Below are positions 45,199 through 55,929 of a DNA stretch of 64,000 bases, piece after piece. The stretch lies in NCBI RefSeq assembly GCF_002735645.1, contig NZ_PDZG01000006.1, positions 37,620 through 101,619 on the forward strand, read 5' to 3'. Each line of letters begins with the position of its first letter. Position 1 is the first letter of the stretch. Origin of the DNA: Iodobacter sp. BJB302 (GTDB lineage Bacteria > Pseudomonadota > Gammaproteobacteria > Burkholderiales > Chitinibacteraceae). The notes below the pieces were generated by a model. The model worked only from the letters and a program-made list of their open reading frames with translations, had not been told where the DNA came from and ran no database searches. A program made the translations under genes and the position numbers.

Positions 45199-46574
45199 TA
45201 GAAAAACCCCATTTTTACGGCGAAGAGTTTTTCTACTTCTCTGATATGCGCCTTGTTATCAACAAATAAAATGACGTGATCTTCCGCTTCAATCATGGTG
45301 TCACCATGGGCAATCAGTACTTTTTCTCCGCGCACGATGGCTGCTAAATCAGCGCCGGATGGTAATTTAATATCGTCCAGCTTTTTGCCAATCACCCGCG
45401 AGGTGGCAGCGGTGCCATGCACGATAAGCTCCATGGCTTCGGCAGCACCCCGGCGCAGGCTGTGCACAGCAACCACATCGCCGCTTCTGACGTGTGCAAG
45501 CAGGGAGCCGATGGTGGCAATGGCCGGAGAGATGGCCACATCGATTTTCCCGCCCTGCAGTAAATCCACATAGCGTGAGCGGTTAATAATGGCGATGGTT
45601 TTTCTTGCGCCCATTTGCTTGGCTAAGAGGCTGGACATGATGTTGTCTTCATCATCCGAGGTGAGGGCAAAATAGAGATCACAGCGCTCAATCTGCTCGC
45701 TTTCCAGCAGTGCTTCATCGGTTGCATCGCCCCTGAGTACCAGCGTTTTGGGCAGCGCTTCGGCCAGCCAGCTGGCACGCTCGCGATTGGCTTCAATAAT
45801 TTTAACCTGGTAGTCTTTTTCTAAGGCCTGTGCCAGCCTGAAGCCCACATTGCCACCTCCGGAGAGGGTAATGCGTTTGATTGGGGTTTCTGTACCGCGC
45901 ATTTCCTTGATGACATCCCGGATATGCTCGCTTGCAGCAAGGAAAAACACCTCGTCCCCCACTTGCAAAATCGTATTGCCATCAGGGTGAATACGATGGC
46001 CTTTGCGGTATATAGAAACCACCCTGCGATCAATCCCAGGCAGCAGGCGATTCAGAGCAGCCAGATCCTGGCCATCCATATGTGCGCCAGCCTCAACTCT
46101 GGTGGCAACCAGCTGGGCTTTGCCGTCGGCAAAATCCAGCACCTGCAGTGCCTCGGGGTTTTCTACAAGGCTGACTAAATAATCAGTCACAATCTGCGCC
46201 GGGGTAATCACATGATCGATTGCAAAGTTGCTCTCGATAAATAACTCCGGGTGGGCCAGCAAATCAGGGTCACGAATACGTGCCAGCCGGGTAGGGATAT
46301 TGAATAGCTCATAGGCAATTTTGCACGCCACCATATTGAGCTCATCCAGTGGCGTAACCGCAAGCAGCAGATCTGCATCTGCGGCTCCGGCAGCAGCAAG
46401 TACCGCCGGGCTGGCTGCGTGGCCTACCACAGTACGAAGGTCCAGCCGGTCTGCCAGTGGTTTTAAGCTTTCCGGGTTTTCATCCACAATGGTGACGTTG
46501 TAGCGTTCGTGAACAAGCTGTTCAGCAACAGAGGCACCCACACGGCCGGCACCCAGGATCAAAATATTAGACAC
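45198..46574 (-). CDS. trkA: Trk system regulator TrkA
   Basis: A 458-residue peripheral protein with two RCK modules: GAGRVGASVAEQL near the start and GGGNVGFRLAQAL in the middle, each a Rossmann NAD-binding motif followed by a TrkA_C domain. The GTG at 46574 is chosen because it places the first beta strand at the N-terminus as in other TrkA proteins and has GGA eight bases upstream. A TTG at 46598 would add eight residues. Confidence 0.93.
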   Translation of the reverse strand: MSNILILGAGRVGASVAEQLVHERYNVTIVDENPESLKPLADRLDLRTVVGHAASPAVLAAAGAADADLLLAVTPLDELNMVACKIAYELFNIPTRLARIRDPDLLAHPELFIESNFAIDHVITPAQIVTDYLVSLVENPEALQVLDFADGKAQLVATRVEAGAHMDGQDLAALNRLLPGIDRRVVSIYRKGHRIHPDGNTILQVGDEVFFLAASEHIRDVIKEMRGTETPIKRITLSGGGNVGFRLAQALEKDYQVKIIEANRERASWLAEALPKTLVLRGDATDEALLESEQIERCDLYFALTSDDEDNIMSSLLAKQMGARKTIAIINRSRYVDLLQGGKIDVAISPAIATIGSLLAHVRSGDVVAVHSLRRGAAEAMELIVHGTAATSRVIGKKLDDIKLPSGADLAAIVRGEKVLIAHGDTMIEAEDHVILFVDNKAHIREVEKLFAVKMGFF

Positions 46575-46784
46575 AGTGTTTTTCCATCTGATGAGCAAAA
46601 TATGCAGACGTCAGCTTAAAACAGATAAGGCTGGCTTAAAAAAGCAGTCTGAACAATGCACGCGGCCAGAATACTTGCAAAGCCTTCGGGGGAAAGAGCT
46701 TGCTTTGATTGTTATATCTTAGCAAGTGAAAAAATATTGATCGTGCCGGATTGATGGCAGCAGGCTTGCTAGCGATTTTGGGGG

Positions 46785-47762
46785 TCAGAGCGGGCGTTGC
46801 AGTGAATGCTGATGCCGGGTATACGCAAAATGATGCGTGGCTGCAGCATCTGCATCTAGGTTGATATGGGCTTCAGACAGCGCGCGGTGAATTTTGCAGA
46901 GTAAATGCGGGTTTGCCAGATCTGTTGCGAGGCTTAAAGCCTGATCTAGCTGTATTCGTGCATGATCCCAGCGCTCCTCAGCCAGATCACACAGGCCCAG
47001 CCCCAGTAAGCTGTTGGCTTTATGCCACGGGTTATCTTGTAACAGGCTGATTTTTAAAGCGATATTAAGCTGCGATCTGGCGTTTTCCAGATCGCCTTGC
47101 TTTAAAAGCAATAAACCACTGATGCGGTAAATTTCGGTTTCGTGATCTAAATGGCGCACTGACAGCGACATATCTTTCGCGCTTTGCAGCATGGTCTTTG
47201 CTTCATCGAGGCGCTCAAGGCTGTAAAGATCAACGGCAATATTGATATACACCTGAGAGCGCAAGACCGGATCATGGCTGGCGTGCAAAAAATCAAAAGC
47301 CTTGTAGTGGCATTGCAGTGCTGCTGCGTATTCTTCAAAGCCAAAATGCACTTGTCCAAGCCCGATCTGGGCCTGAATAAACGTGGTGAAGTTATTGTTC
47401 TGAAGCGCAAGCTCTGCGCACCCGGCCCAGATTCGGGCCGCTTCTGTTGTTTCACCCAAATCAAGATAGCTGCGGCCAAGCTGTTCGAGCAGCAGTGCTT
47501 TTTCGTTTGATGCTGGCTGAGCCAGCGTTAAAGCATGGCTGAGGGTGGCTAGTGCATTCTGATGCTTGCCAAGCATCAGCTGCGCTTTACCCCGCACGAG
47601 GCCTGCCAGTACTTCCCCTTTGATATAACCCGTTGCCTGCGCCTGTAATAGCGCATGTCCTGCCAGCTGCAGACCTTCATTGGCCTGCGTGGCAAGGATT
47701 TCATCTGCGCTGGCAATTAAGCGATCAATATCTGAGGGAAGCGCTTTGGGCCTTGCCAGCAT
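46785..47762 (-). CDS. TPR-repeat protein in the ntrYX operon
   Basis: This 325-residue protein consists of tetratricopeptide-like helices with no enzymatic domain, signal peptide or membrane segment. Stretches such as IGLGQVHFGFEEYAAALQC and LLGLGLCDLAEERWDHA are in the same style as the TPR parts of the genes at 21025 and 22151, suggesting a paralogous family. The ATG overlaps the ntrX stop (TAATG), so it is translated with ntrYX. It may modulate that two-component system (inference). Confidence 0.75.
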   Translation of the reverse strand: MLARPKALPSDIDRLIASADEILATQANEGLQLAGHALLQAQATGYIKGEVLAGLVRGKAQLMLGKHQNALATLSHALTLAQPASNEKALLLEQLGRSYLDLGETTEAARIWAGCAELALQNNNFTTFIQAQIGLGQVHFGFEEYAAALQCHYKAFDFLHASHDPVLRSQVYINIAVDLYSLERLDEAKTMLQSAKDMSLSVRHLDHETEIYRISGLLLLKQGDLENARSQLNIALKISLLQDNPWHKANSLLGLGLCDLAEERWDHARIQLDQALSLATDLANPHLLCKIHRALSEAHINLDADAAATHHFAYTRHQHSLQRPL

Positions 47763-49063
47763 TATTCTTCCTCGGTACTGCGCTGTTTTTTAGGCACAGC
47801 AATACCCAGCTGCTTGAGCTTACGGTAAAGATGAGTGCGTTCCAGGCCCACTTTTTCTGCCACACGGCTCATATTGCCGTTTGATAAATCAATTTGCCGC
47901 TCGATATAGAGCTTTTCAAACTGATCACGCGCTTCACGCAGTGGCAGGCTCAGATCAATATTGGGCAGGCCCGATACATGCTGGCTGTGACTTTCAGCGC
48001 TGATGCTGCCATTTGGAGCAAACTGAGACAAAAGACGCGCCAGTGGTGCGCTGTCAATTTCGCCATCGCGGCTGGTAATGGCGACGCTTTTAACCACATT
48101 GGCTAATTCATCCAGATTACCGGCCCATACCTGGCGCGATAGCAGCTGCAAGGCCAGCGGGCTGAAGTAGCGGGGGCCCAGCTTATGCACGCTGATTGCA
48201 TCAGCAAGCAGTTTTTCAGCCAGCTGAGGAATATCTTCGCGATGCTCTGCCAAAGAAGGAATGGCGATGCTCAGCTGGGAAATATAATTTAATAATTCAG
48301 GCTCCAGCTGGCCAGCCAGAACACTTAATGGCTTGCTTGATGCACACACAAGGCGCACACGCTGTTTTTCCAGCTTAGGCAAAATGCTTTTCAGGCCCAG
48401 CTGAGCACGGCGATCCAGCCAGGCTAAATCACGCAAGAATAAAATACCGCCCGTAGCTTTATTAAGCAGCTCTTGCGGCGCCTGAGCCAAATCTTCATTG
48501 GAGGGCGGCGAAACAAAAGGCGCATTGGGCAAATTCAGAAAACGGGCGCAGTGCTCAAATCCTACCCCAGGTAAGCCCAGCAGTAAGACCGGGCCCGGCC
48601 TGCCACGCAACGGGCTGAGGGTGGATTGCAATTCCTGGATGGCACTGCCCGCGCCTAAACGCTCTAAAGTCGGGGCGCGTACAGATGTCTCGCTGGGCAG
48701 CGACAGGGCGCGCTTGACCGTAGCCAATAGTTTTTGCAAACCAATGGGTTTTTCGAGGAAATCAAGCGCTCCGATGCGGGTGGCTTCTACTGCCGTATCG
48801 ATGGTGGCGTGGCCGGACATCATCACCACAGGCATGGTGAGCTGACCATTACGCGACCATTCTTTCAGCAGAGTAATACCATCCGTATCCGGCATCCAGA
48901 TATCAAGTAGCACCAGACGTGGCTGGGATTGATTTCTGATTTTACGGGCGGCTTCTGCATTTTCGGCCAGCACAATGCCATAGCCTTCGTCTTGCAGAAT
49001 TTCCGATAATAATTCGCGAATGCCGACTTCATCGTCGACGATCAAAATATCCTGACTAGCCAA
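47762..49063 (-). CDS. ntrX: Response regulator NtrX with degenerate AAA+ domain
   Basis: This 433-residue protein has an intact receiver domain (Asp10, Asp11, phospho-acceptor Asp54, Lys105) and a C-terminal Fis-type helix-turn-helix ([20 protein letters not shown]). The central AAA+ region is degraded: the Walker A position reads GLPGVGFEH instead of GETGTGKE, and no GAFTGA loop is present between it and GGILFLRD. It therefore should not activate sigma-54 polymerase and probably acts as a simple DNA-binding regulator. It overlaps ntrY by eight bases. Targets in related bacteria concern nitrogen and respiratory metabolism. Confidence 0.9.
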   Translation of the reverse strand: MASQDILIVDDEVGIRELLSEILQDEGYGIVLAENAEAARKIRNQSQPRLVLLDIWMPDTDGITLLKEWSRNGQLTMPVVMMSGHATIDTAVEATRIGALDFLEKPIGLQKLLATVKRALSLPSETSVRAPTLERLGAGSAIQELQSTLSPLRGRPGPVLLLGLPGVGFEHCARFLNLPNAPFVSPPSNEDLAQAPQELLNKATGGILFLRDLAWLDRRAQLGLKSILPKLEKQRVRLVCASSKPLSVLAGQLEPELLNYISQLSIAIPSLAEHREDIPQLAEKLLADAISVHKLGPRYFSPLALQLLSRQVWAGNLDELANVVKSVAITSRDGEIDSAPLARLLSQFAPNGSISAESHSQHVSGLPNIDLSLPLREARDQFEKLYIERQIDLSNGNMSRVAEKVGLERTHLYRKLKQLGIAVPKKQRSTEEE

Positions 49064-51194
49064 TTGCTTCCTCCGCGAGGGGCAGCTCGATTCTTACCCA
49101 AGCGCCGCCTTCATCCCTGTTGCCGGCCTGTATTCGGCCCTGATGTTCTTCGATTATTTTTTTTACGATAGCTAAACCTAAGCCTGTCCCTTTGATTTTA
49201 GTGGTGACATAGGGCTCAAAAATCCGAGACAAAAGTTCATTTGGAAATCCACTGCCACTGTCTGTAACGGTTAGGCTTGCAAAGCGTTCATTTTTTTCCA
49301 TCTTAAGGTAAATCCGCTTGGGATTTTCGGAATTTTCCAGCCCTGTGATGGCGTCCTGAGCATTTTGCAAGAGGTTATGGATCACCTGGCGCAGCTGGGT
49401 AGCGTCGCCAAGCACGATTAAAGGCTCCTCGCTGACCTGATTTAAAATCAGCGGAGAGGCTTCGTACAGCACTAAAATTTCAGTCAGCAGCTGCTGTAAA
49501 TCCAGCGGCTTTTTCTTGCCGCTGGGCTGGCGTGCATAATCTCTGAACGCATCAACCATGTCTTTTAATGCACCCACCTGCCGCACAATCGTCTGGGTGT
49601 TTCTTGCCAGAAGCTCTGCACTGGCTTTATCCAGCTTATCTGCCAGCTTATGCTCCATCCGTTCTGCCGCTAATTGGATCGGCGTGAGCGGATTTTTAAT
49701 TTCATGCGCTAAACGTCTGGCAACTTCCCCCCATGCTGCATCACGCTGAGCAGATAGTAAATCGGTGACATCATCAAATACCACTACAAAACCGGTGTGG
49801 CTGTCATCTTGCGGATCCAGTAAATGCGTGCCCCGGATATGCAAAACGCGCTTTGTATTAGCAAGTTCTAACTGATGCTGCCAACGGTCTTGCTCAGATA
49901 GTAATCTATCTGCGATCTGAGCACAAAAGGGTGTAAGTGCCGGATAGAATAAATGCCAGTTAGAAAGAGGCTCTGAGCCGATTCTTTCCGGGTCTATCCC
50001 CAGTATTCTTAAGGCGCTCTGGTTGGATGAGCGCAATTGCCATGCGTTATCAAAAGATAATACGCCTGCAGAGAGAGAACCCAAAATAGCGCCCAGATGT
50101 GCCCGCCCTGCAGCTTGCTCGGCCTGGTGCATTTCGAGCGTGCTGCGCGCCTCTGACAGCTGCCTTGTCATACGGTTAAACGAATGCGTGAGTATCCCCA
50201 GCTCATCCCTGCTGATTACCGGCTGCATTTGTGAGTAGTCGCCAGCAGCAACGGCACGGGTGCCTTCGGCCAGCACCGAGAGCGGAGCTGCAAGGCGGTC
50301 TGATAAGTAAATGGCCAGGGCCAGTGCGCCCAGCAGGGCCATTAACAGGGCAAGCGTCAGCGTCAGGCTGTAAATCAGTTTCAGCCCGCGCCTTGATTGC
50401 GATAATTGTTTGTAATCGTTGCGTACTTTTTCAACCAACTCGGCATCGGCAGCAAGCTGCTTAGGTACGGGCTGAACCAGCTGCAACAACCGTGTTTTTT
50501 CACCAAAATTGCTGGCGCGTACCGGCACAAGCACCCGCATGGACAACCCCTGATCATTGAGTGGCTCAATGATTTTAAAGGGCGTGCGCATGGCCTGGCG
50601 CAGCTGGATGCGATCGGGCTGGATGGGGAAAAGGCTGGCGTTCTCGCCGCCGATATGGGCAAGCGTCTGGCCTGATTCGTTAAAGAGAGATAATTCCTGC
50701 ACGCCTGTTTGCTCGCGCAGACGGCCCAGCCTCAGCAGCATCCCGGAGCTGCTGTCTTCGCTGATATCGAGCGCAATCACGCTGGCTTTTCTGGCCAGAT
50801 CGCTCAACTGATAATCGATGGCGTTATGCCCCAGGTTCAGGCCACGATCCAGAGCATGATCGACACGCACATCAAACCAGTTTTCAATACTGCGGTTTAA
50901 AAACTGCACCGACAGTGTGTAAACCAGCGTGCCGGGCAGTACGGCAACAAGGGCAAACATCAGCACCATTCTCAGCGTAAGCCTTGAGCCAAATACTTTG
51001 GCCCGCACTTTTTTAACCAAGCTGATTAAGCGAATGCTGACTAAAACCAGCAGGCCGCCCAGCAGCAGCAAGTTCAGCACCAGCAGCAGGGTGTAATACT
51101 CGGCAAAGGCCGAAGTGTTACCACTGGCGGTGGCCAGTAAGAAAATCAGAATTGCGCCCAGAGAGGCAAAAAACAGCAGCTTAGGTTTACTCAT
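49056..51194 (-). CDS. ntrY: Sensor histidine kinase NtrY
   Basis: This 712-residue membrane kinase has two N-terminal hydrophobic segments (about 7-27, 35-57), another at about 73-100, a periplasmic sensor, TM near 270-295, HAMP and PAS domains. The transmitter has [20 protein letters not shown] with the phospho-accepting His; N-box [10 protein letters not shown], and G-boxes DSGSGFPNE and [12 protein letters not shown]. It phosphorylates NtrX. It overlaps the DUF4390 gene by eight bases upstream. Confidence 0.95.
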   Translation of the reverse strand: MSKPKLLFFASLGAILIFLLATASGNTSAFAEYYTLLLVLNLLLLGGLLVLVSIRLISLVKKVRAKVFGSRLTLRMVLMFALVAVLPGTLVYTLSVQFLNRSIENWFDVRVDHALDRGLNLGHNAIDYQLSDLARKASVIALDISEDSSSGMLLRLGRLREQTGVQELSLFNESGQTLAHIGGENASLFPIQPDRIQLRQAMRTPFKIIEPLNDQGLSMRVLVPVRASNFGEKTRLLQLVQPVPKQLAADAELVEKVRNDYKQLSQSRRGLKLIYSLTLTLALLMALLGALALAIYLSDRLAAPLSVLAEGTRAVAAGDYSQMQPVISRDELGILTHSFNRMTRQLSEARSTLEMHQAEQAAGRAHLGAILGSLSAGVLSFDNAWQLRSSNQSALRILGIDPERIGSEPLSNWHLFYPALTPFCAQIADRLLSEQDRWQHQLELANTKRVLHIRGTHLLDPQDDSHTGFVVVFDDVTDLLSAQRDAAWGEVARRLAHEIKNPLTPIQLAAERMEHKLADKLDKASAELLARNTQTIVRQVGALKDMVDAFRDYARQPSGKKKPLDLQQLLTEILVLYEASPLILNQVSEEPLIVLGDATQLRQVIHNLLQNAQDAITGLENSENPKRIYLKMEKNERFASLTVTDSGSGFPNELLSRIFEPYVTTKIKGTGLGLAIVKKIIEEHQGRIQAGNRDEGGAWVRIELPLAEEAIG

Positions 51195-51825
51195 TACTGA
51201 CGGCGTCTTCGGTGCGTACTTTGGCCAGATCGACCCAGGGCGATTCTAATTGCCACTCTTCGTGGCCAAAGGCGGTGAGCTGATAGGTTTTGGGCAGGCG
51301 GGAGCGATCAAGCTTTAAACGTACTTTGCCCGCAAAATCAGGATTGCGGTCGCGGGCAATATTGCTGTCGGTGAGCACACCCCAGTTACGCACGATGCCC
51401 AAGGCGGCTAATGCATCATTTACATTGGGAAAATTGCGGTAAAAGCTGCCAATATGCAGGCGGTATTGCCGCGACAGCGAATGATAAGAAAGCTGGTAAC
51501 TCAGCATGGCATTGGGGCCAAAGCCATCTGAAAGCTGGCGGTACCATGAGTAAATCCGGGGGCGGGTCAGTTGAAACTCATACACAAAGGTCAGCGACAA
51601 GCCATTTTTGAGTGCTTCCTGTAAATCATTAGAAAGCGATACATCAAAGCGGGCAGCAATCTCAACGCGATTATCCGCAAAGCTTGCCTCGGCCTTTTGC
51701 GCCTTAATATCACCGGCATCGGCCCAAACCCATGCGCAAAGCAGGCTGGCTATGCAAAACAAAGCCAGCTTGATAAGACGAGGCTGGCTTTGTGCATGGC
51801 GGGTCGTCATGCTGGATTTCAGCAT
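51187..51825 (-). CDS. DUF4390 protein
   Basis: This 212-residue protein has an N-terminal signal or anchor segment (about 15-35, ending WADAGD) and a beta-rich domain of the DUF4390 type. [15 protein letters not shown] and [20 protein letters not shown] are conserved-looking stretches. Its function is unknown. The gene is a constant companion of rsmB and ntrYX in betaproteobacteria, and here lies 24 bases after rsmB and overlaps ntrY. It is probably periplasmic. Confidence 0.85.
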   Translation of the reverse strand: MLKSSMTTRHAQSQPRLIKLALFCIASLLCAWVWADAGDIKAQKAEASFADNRVEIAARFDVSLSNDLQEALKNGLSLTFVYEFQLTRPRIYSWYRQLSDGFGPNAMLSYQLSYHSLSRQYRLHIGSFYRNFPNVNDALAALGIVRNWGVLTDSNIARDRNPDFAGKVRLKLDRSRLPKTYQLTAFGHEEWQLESPWVDLAKVRTEDAVSNE

Positions 51826-51849
51826 GAGGATAATCGCAATTCGCGGCGA

Positions 51850-53124
51850 TTATGCCGTTTTGGCAAAAAGGGCGTAGAAAAAGCCATCATGTTCCGGTGT
51901 CGGCAGGAGTTGACCATCTGCGGGAATAAAATCAGGTAAAGGCAGTCGTTCTGCGTTGGCATGCCGAGCCGCAAATGCACTCGCTGCCTCGGTATTTTCC
52001 GCCGCAAAAACTGAGCAGGTAGCGTACAGGAGTTTGCCGCCTGGCGCTACGAGTGGCCAGAGTGCATCAAGCATTTGGGCTTGCTGGCGTGCGAAACCTG
52101 CAAAGTCTTCAGGACGGCGCAGCCACTTGATATCCGGGTGGCGGCGCACCACCCCGGTTGCGGAGCAGGGCACATCCGCCAGGATGCGGTCAAATTGTTT
52201 GCCATCCCACCAGGTGTCAGGCTGGCTGGCGTCGCCCAGCTGTAAGGTGGCGGTCTGGCCCAGCCGGTCTACGTTTTCCTGTACACGGCGAAGTCGGGCT
52301 GCATCGTTATCGATGGCGGTTAAGCTGACTTTGGCCAGCTCTAAAATATGGCCACTTTTTCCACCAGGCGCCGCACAAGAATCCAGCACGCGCTGGCCAT
52401 CGGCTACATCTAAAATCCTTGCGGCATATTGCGCGCCCAGATCCTGTACTGAAACCCAGCCATCAAAAAAGTGTGGTAAACGATCAACACCAACCGGGTT
52501 TTGCAGCTGAATGGACAGCCCGTCGCTTGAGCTGGCGGCTATTTCATCCTGAGCTAAAAGGGCGATATAGGCATCGCTGGTGGTTTTGTTCAGATTAACC
52601 CGCAGGGTCATTGGCGGATGCTGATTATTGGCCAGCAGGATATTGCGCCATTGTCTTGGATAGGTTTTGCGCATGGCCGAAATCCACCATGCAGGGTGTG
52701 AGTACTGGCCGTATTCGCTGTTTTGCGCCATTTTGAAGAGATCGTCTTTCTGGCGAAGGAAGTTACGCAGCACGCCATTCACCAGGCCCTTACCGTGGCC
52801 CGCACCGGTTTGCATCGCCACTTTAACGGCGTGATCCACAATGGCGTGCGGGGCAGAGCGGCTAAATTGCAGCTGGTAAATTGCAACCAGCAGCAGCGCT
52901 TTCAGCTCTGGCTCGTGCAAGGGCTTTTGCAATAGCTGTTTTAAAATACTTTCGATTAAGCCCAGCTGACGCAGGGTGCCGTAGCTTACATCCTGAATCG
53001 CGCCTTTTTGGCGCGGCAATAGGCTGGGGTCTTCGCGCCAGACTTTATTTAAGGCTTCGGTCAGGTTTTGGCCGGCGAGTACGCCGGCCACAATACGGCT
53101 GGCAAATTTTTGAGTAGCAAGCAA
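51850..53124 (-). CDS. rsmB: 16S rRNA cytosine-967 methyltransferase RsmB
   Basis: This 424-residue enzyme has an N-terminal NusB-like domain (about 1-140) and a C-terminal SAM methyltransferase domain. SAM-site motifs are VLDSCAAPGGKSGH and LADVPCSATGVVRRHPD; the second catalytic Cys lies in LLYATCSVFAAEN. It methylates C967 of 16S rRNA. It is the first gene of the run leading to DUF4390-ntrYX. Confidence 0.95.
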   Translation of the reverse strand: MLATQKFASRIVAGVLAGQNLTEALNKVWREDPSLLPRQKGAIQDVSYGTLRQLGLIESILKQLLQKPLHEPELKALLLVAIYQLQFSRSAPHAIVDHAVKVAMQTGAGHGKGLVNGVLRNFLRQKDDLFKMAQNSEYGQYSHPAWWISAMRKTYPRQWRNILLANNQHPPMTLRVNLNKTTSDAYIALLAQDEIAASSSDGLSIQLQNPVGVDRLPHFFDGWVSVQDLGAQYAARILDVADGQRVLDSCAAPGGKSGHILELAKVSLTAIDNDAARLRRVQENVDRLGQTATLQLGDASQPDTWWDGKQFDRILADVPCSATGVVRRHPDIKWLRRPEDFAGFARQQAQMLDALWPLVAPGGKLLYATCSVFAAENTEAASAFAARHANAERLPLPDFIPADGQLLPTPEHDGFFYALFAKTA

Positions 53125-53203
53125 AATATTCTCTTTCTGTGAAATGGCCGCCAGTACAAACGCTGGATCTGCAAGGCAGAAGCATCTGTGACTGTGTGTT
53201 TAA

Positions 53204-54049
53204 TTAACCGCGTGCAATGGCGTGCAATCTTGCAACGCGTTCTGCTGTTTGTGGATGGGTGCGAAATAAATCTGATAATCCACCGCCAATCAGCGGGTTG
53301 ATAATCATCATTTGCGCGGTTTCCGGATGGGCATCAGCAGCGTGCATGGGGATGCCCCGTGCGTAAGCCTCAATTTTTTGTAAAGCATCGGCCAAAGCCA
53401 GCGGATCGCCTGAAATACGCGCGCCACCGGCATCGGCTTCAAATTCCCGTGCACGGGAAATCGCCATTTGAATCAGCGAGGCAGCAATCGGGGCCAAAAT
53501 GGCCAAAGCAATGCTGATAATCGGATTCATTGGCCGGCCATTTTCATCGCGGCCGCCAAAAAACATGGCAAAGTTAGCCAGCGCAGAAATGGCTCCGGCC
53601 ATGGTGGCTGAAATGGTTGAAATTAAAATATCGCGGTGCTGAACGTGCGCCAGCTCGTGGGCCATCACCCCGCGTAATTCACGGTAAGAAAGCACCCGCA
53701 TAATGCCTGTGGTGGCGGCAACGGCGGCATTTTCCGGGTTGCGCCCGGTGGCAAAAGCGTTGGGCTGGTCTTCATCGATGACATAGACTTTTGGCATGGG
53801 CAGGCCTGCATTTCTGGAAAGCTCTTCCACCATTGCATAAAGTTCGGGCGCGCTATGGGCATCAACAGGGTGAGCGTTGTACATACGCAACACCATCTTG
53901 TCTGAATTCCAATAGGCCCAGACATTCATTCCGCCCCCTAAAAGCAGGGCCAGCAGCATGCCGCTCTTGCCGCCGAGCATTGCGCCTATCATGGCAAAGA
54001 GGGCAATAATGCCCGCCATCAGAATGCTTGTTTTTAGCCAGTTATTCAT
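53204..54049 (-). CDS. htpX: Membrane metalloprotease HtpX
   Basis: This 281-residue protein has two N-terminal membrane helices and the zinc motif [10 protein letters not shown], with the third ligand Glu in [14 protein letters not shown]. Two more hydrophobic segments (about 150-200) follow. HtpX degrades misfolded membrane proteins. It lies between rsmB and fmt on the same strand, separated by about 80 and 220 bases. The 221-bp gap to fmt (54050-54270) shows no feature I could identify. Confidence 0.95.
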   Translation of the reverse strand: MNNWLKTSILMAGIIALFAMIGAMLGGKSGMLLALLLGGGMNVWAYWNSDKMVLRMYNAHPVDAHSAPELYAMVEELSRNAGLPMPKVYVIDEDQPNAFATGRNPENAAVAATTGIMRVLSYRELRGVMAHELAHVQHRDILISTISATMAGAISALANFAMFFGGRDENGRPMNPIISIALAILAPIAASLIQMAISRAREFEADAGGARISGDPLALADALQKIEAYARGIPMHAADAHPETAQMMIINPLIGGGLSDLFRTHPQTAERVARLHAIARG

Positions 54050-54270
54050 TTTCTACCCAGAAAATCAGATTGATTATCATCAGATGCTTTTTTTTTAGAA
54101 AAATTCAATCTCTGTTCTCTGCCAATTAAAACCAGAGCCTGTCAGGGTTTGCGCTGCTTAAACCGGTATTCCCCGGGATTTTGCCAGTGGTCGCTAAAAC
54201 GGCCACCGAAAGAGAATGACGAACACGTTTGGGTCAGACTTTTACCTGCCGCTGCACCCAAAGCGCTTTC

Positions 54271-55197
54271 TTATTCCCCTAATTTTAAGCCTGCCTCAAT
54301 GCTATTGCCCGACAAAAATGCGGCCGCTGTAACTCGTTTGCTGCCTGCTTTTTGCAGCTCGGTAATTCTGAGTGAGCCGCTGCCACAGGCAACAAGCAGC
54401 CCGTCTTTATCAGCAGCCAGTACGGTACCGGGAGCGCCGCTTTGCTGGCAAACCGTGGCCTGCCAGATTTTCAGTGCCTGCCCTGTCAGCAGTGTCTGAG
54501 CCGAAGGAAAAGGATTAAAAGCACGGATCATCTGATCAAGCTCGGCTGCGGATTTGTGCCAGTCGATTTGTGATTCTTCACGCTTTAGTTTATCGGCGTA
54601 AGTCACACCCGCTTCAGGCTGCAACTGGCGTGTTTGCTGCAGTGCGGGCAGATTTTCCAGCGCTTCAATCAGGGCTTTTGCTCCCTGGGCTGCCAGCTTA
54701 TCGTGCAGGCTGGCCGTGGTGTCGCCCGCTTCGATGGCTGTGCGGTGGATGGATAGCATGTCCCCCGTATCAAGGCCCGCATCCATTTGCATAATGGTAA
54801 TGCCAGTCTCAGTATCTCCAGCCAGAATTGCCCGGTGAATGGGGGCTGCACCACGCCAGCGGGGCAGTAGTGAGCCGTGGATATTCAGGCAACCAAGTTT
54901 TGGTAAATCAAGCACGGCCTGCGGCAAAATAAGGCCGTATGCCGCGACAATCATCACGTCTGCTTTTATTTCGGCTAATGGGGCCTGTTGCTCCGGAGTA
55001 CGCAGCTTTTCCGGCTGATAAACGGGGATGCCATGCTGCTCTGCCAGTACTTTCACCGGCGATGCTGTGAGCTTCATTCCACGCCCTGCGGGGCGGTCAG
55101 GCTGAGTTAAAACGAGAGCAATGTCATGCCCTGCCGCAATCAGTGCTTGTAGCGCACAAGCGGCAAAATCCGGCGTGCCGGCAAAGATTATTTTCAT
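54271..55197 (-). CDS. fmt: Methionyl-tRNA formyltransferase Fmt
   Basis: A 308-residue enzyme from the ATG at 55197, which gives the standard start MKIIFAGTPDFA; a frame extending to 55254 is not needed. The catalytic stretch is NIHGSLLPRWRGAAPIHRAI, and the Asp of DAGLDTGDM follows. It formylates initiator Met-tRNA using 10-formyl-THF. It follows def by 81 bases in the usual def-fmt pairing. Confidence 0.95.
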   Translation of the reverse strand: MKIIFAGTPDFAACALQALIAAGHDIALVLTQPDRPAGRGMKLTASPVKVLAEQHGIPVYQPEKLRTPEQQAPLAEIKADVMIVAAYGLILPQAVLDLPKLGCLNIHGSLLPRWRGAAPIHRAILAGDTETGITIMQMDAGLDTGDMLSIHRTAIEAGDTTASLHDKLAAQGAKALIEALENLPALQQTRQLQPEAGVTYADKLKREESQIDWHKSAAELDQMIRAFNPFPSAQTLLTGQALKIWQATVCQQSGAPGTVLAADKDGLLVACGSGSLRITELQKAGSKRVTAAAFLSGNSIEAGLKLGE

Positions 55198-55278
55198 TTT
55201 GTATGAGCCACGGTGGGCTGCTGTCGGGCCTGTATTGTGGTGAAAATACCGCAATACAGGCCAGAGGGCGGCAATGAG

Positions 55279-55782
55279 TTACATGGTTTTACGCTGATTT
55301 TTTTTAAGTTTTTGCACGATACGGCTCAATTTCAGCTTGGAGAGCTTTTCTACAAAAACTTTACCATCCAGATGATCTAATTCATGCTGAATGCAAATGG
55401 CGAGTAAACCGTCGGCTTCTAATTCAAAGATTTCGCCTTTAATATCAAGGGCGCGGACTTTAACCCGTTCGGCGCGTTCTACTTCTTCGTAGATGCCAGG
55501 AACAGAAAGACAGCCTTCTTCCCACATGGTTTTTCCATCCATCGTTACGATTTGAGGATTAATCAGCGCCATTAGGCTATTTTTCTCTTCAGAGATATCG
55601 ATCACAACAACACGCTGGTGAACGTTCACTTGTGTGGCTGCTAAACCGATGCCTGGAGCGGCGTACATGGTTTCACTCATGTCGCGAACCAGCTGCTGTA
55701 AGCGATCATCGAATACAGTAACTGGCTTGGCAATGGTGTACAGCCTGTCGTCGGGGTAGTGCAAAATATTTAGAATGGCCAT
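55279..55782 (-). CDS. def: Peptide deformylase
   Basis: A 167-residue enzyme from the ATG at 55782 ([11 protein letters not shown] start). The three conserved motifs are [18 protein letters not shown] and [12 protein letters not shown] (metal-binding Cys and two His). It removes the N-formyl group from new proteins. It is divergent from the LysM gene, with a 147-bp shared promoter region. Confidence 0.96.
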   Translation of the reverse strand: MAILNILHYPDDRLYTIAKPVTVFDDRLQQLVRDMSETMYAAPGIGLAATQVNVHQRVVVIDISEEKNSLMALINPQIVTMDGKTMWEEGCLSVPGIYEEVERAERVKVRALDIKGEIFELEADGLLAICIQHELDHLDGKVFVEKLSKLKLSRIVQKLKKNQRKTM

Positions 55783-55929
55783 TTTAGTCTGTGCAAGTAA
55801 GAGCGGTGATTGCCACAAGCAAATTTCTTGCTTGTGGCTGTAAAATAAGCAGTAGTCAAATAAACATGTTCCGAAAAACTGATGTAAGCACTCGGCTAAC
55901 ATCTTTTTCGGCGGAGAGAAATCGCCATC

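Noticed and set aside
55783..55902. 40-residue N-terminal extension of peptide deformylase
   Set aside because: Deformylases begin with the short strand at 55782; the extension has no family match and reads into the promoter region shared with the LysM gene.
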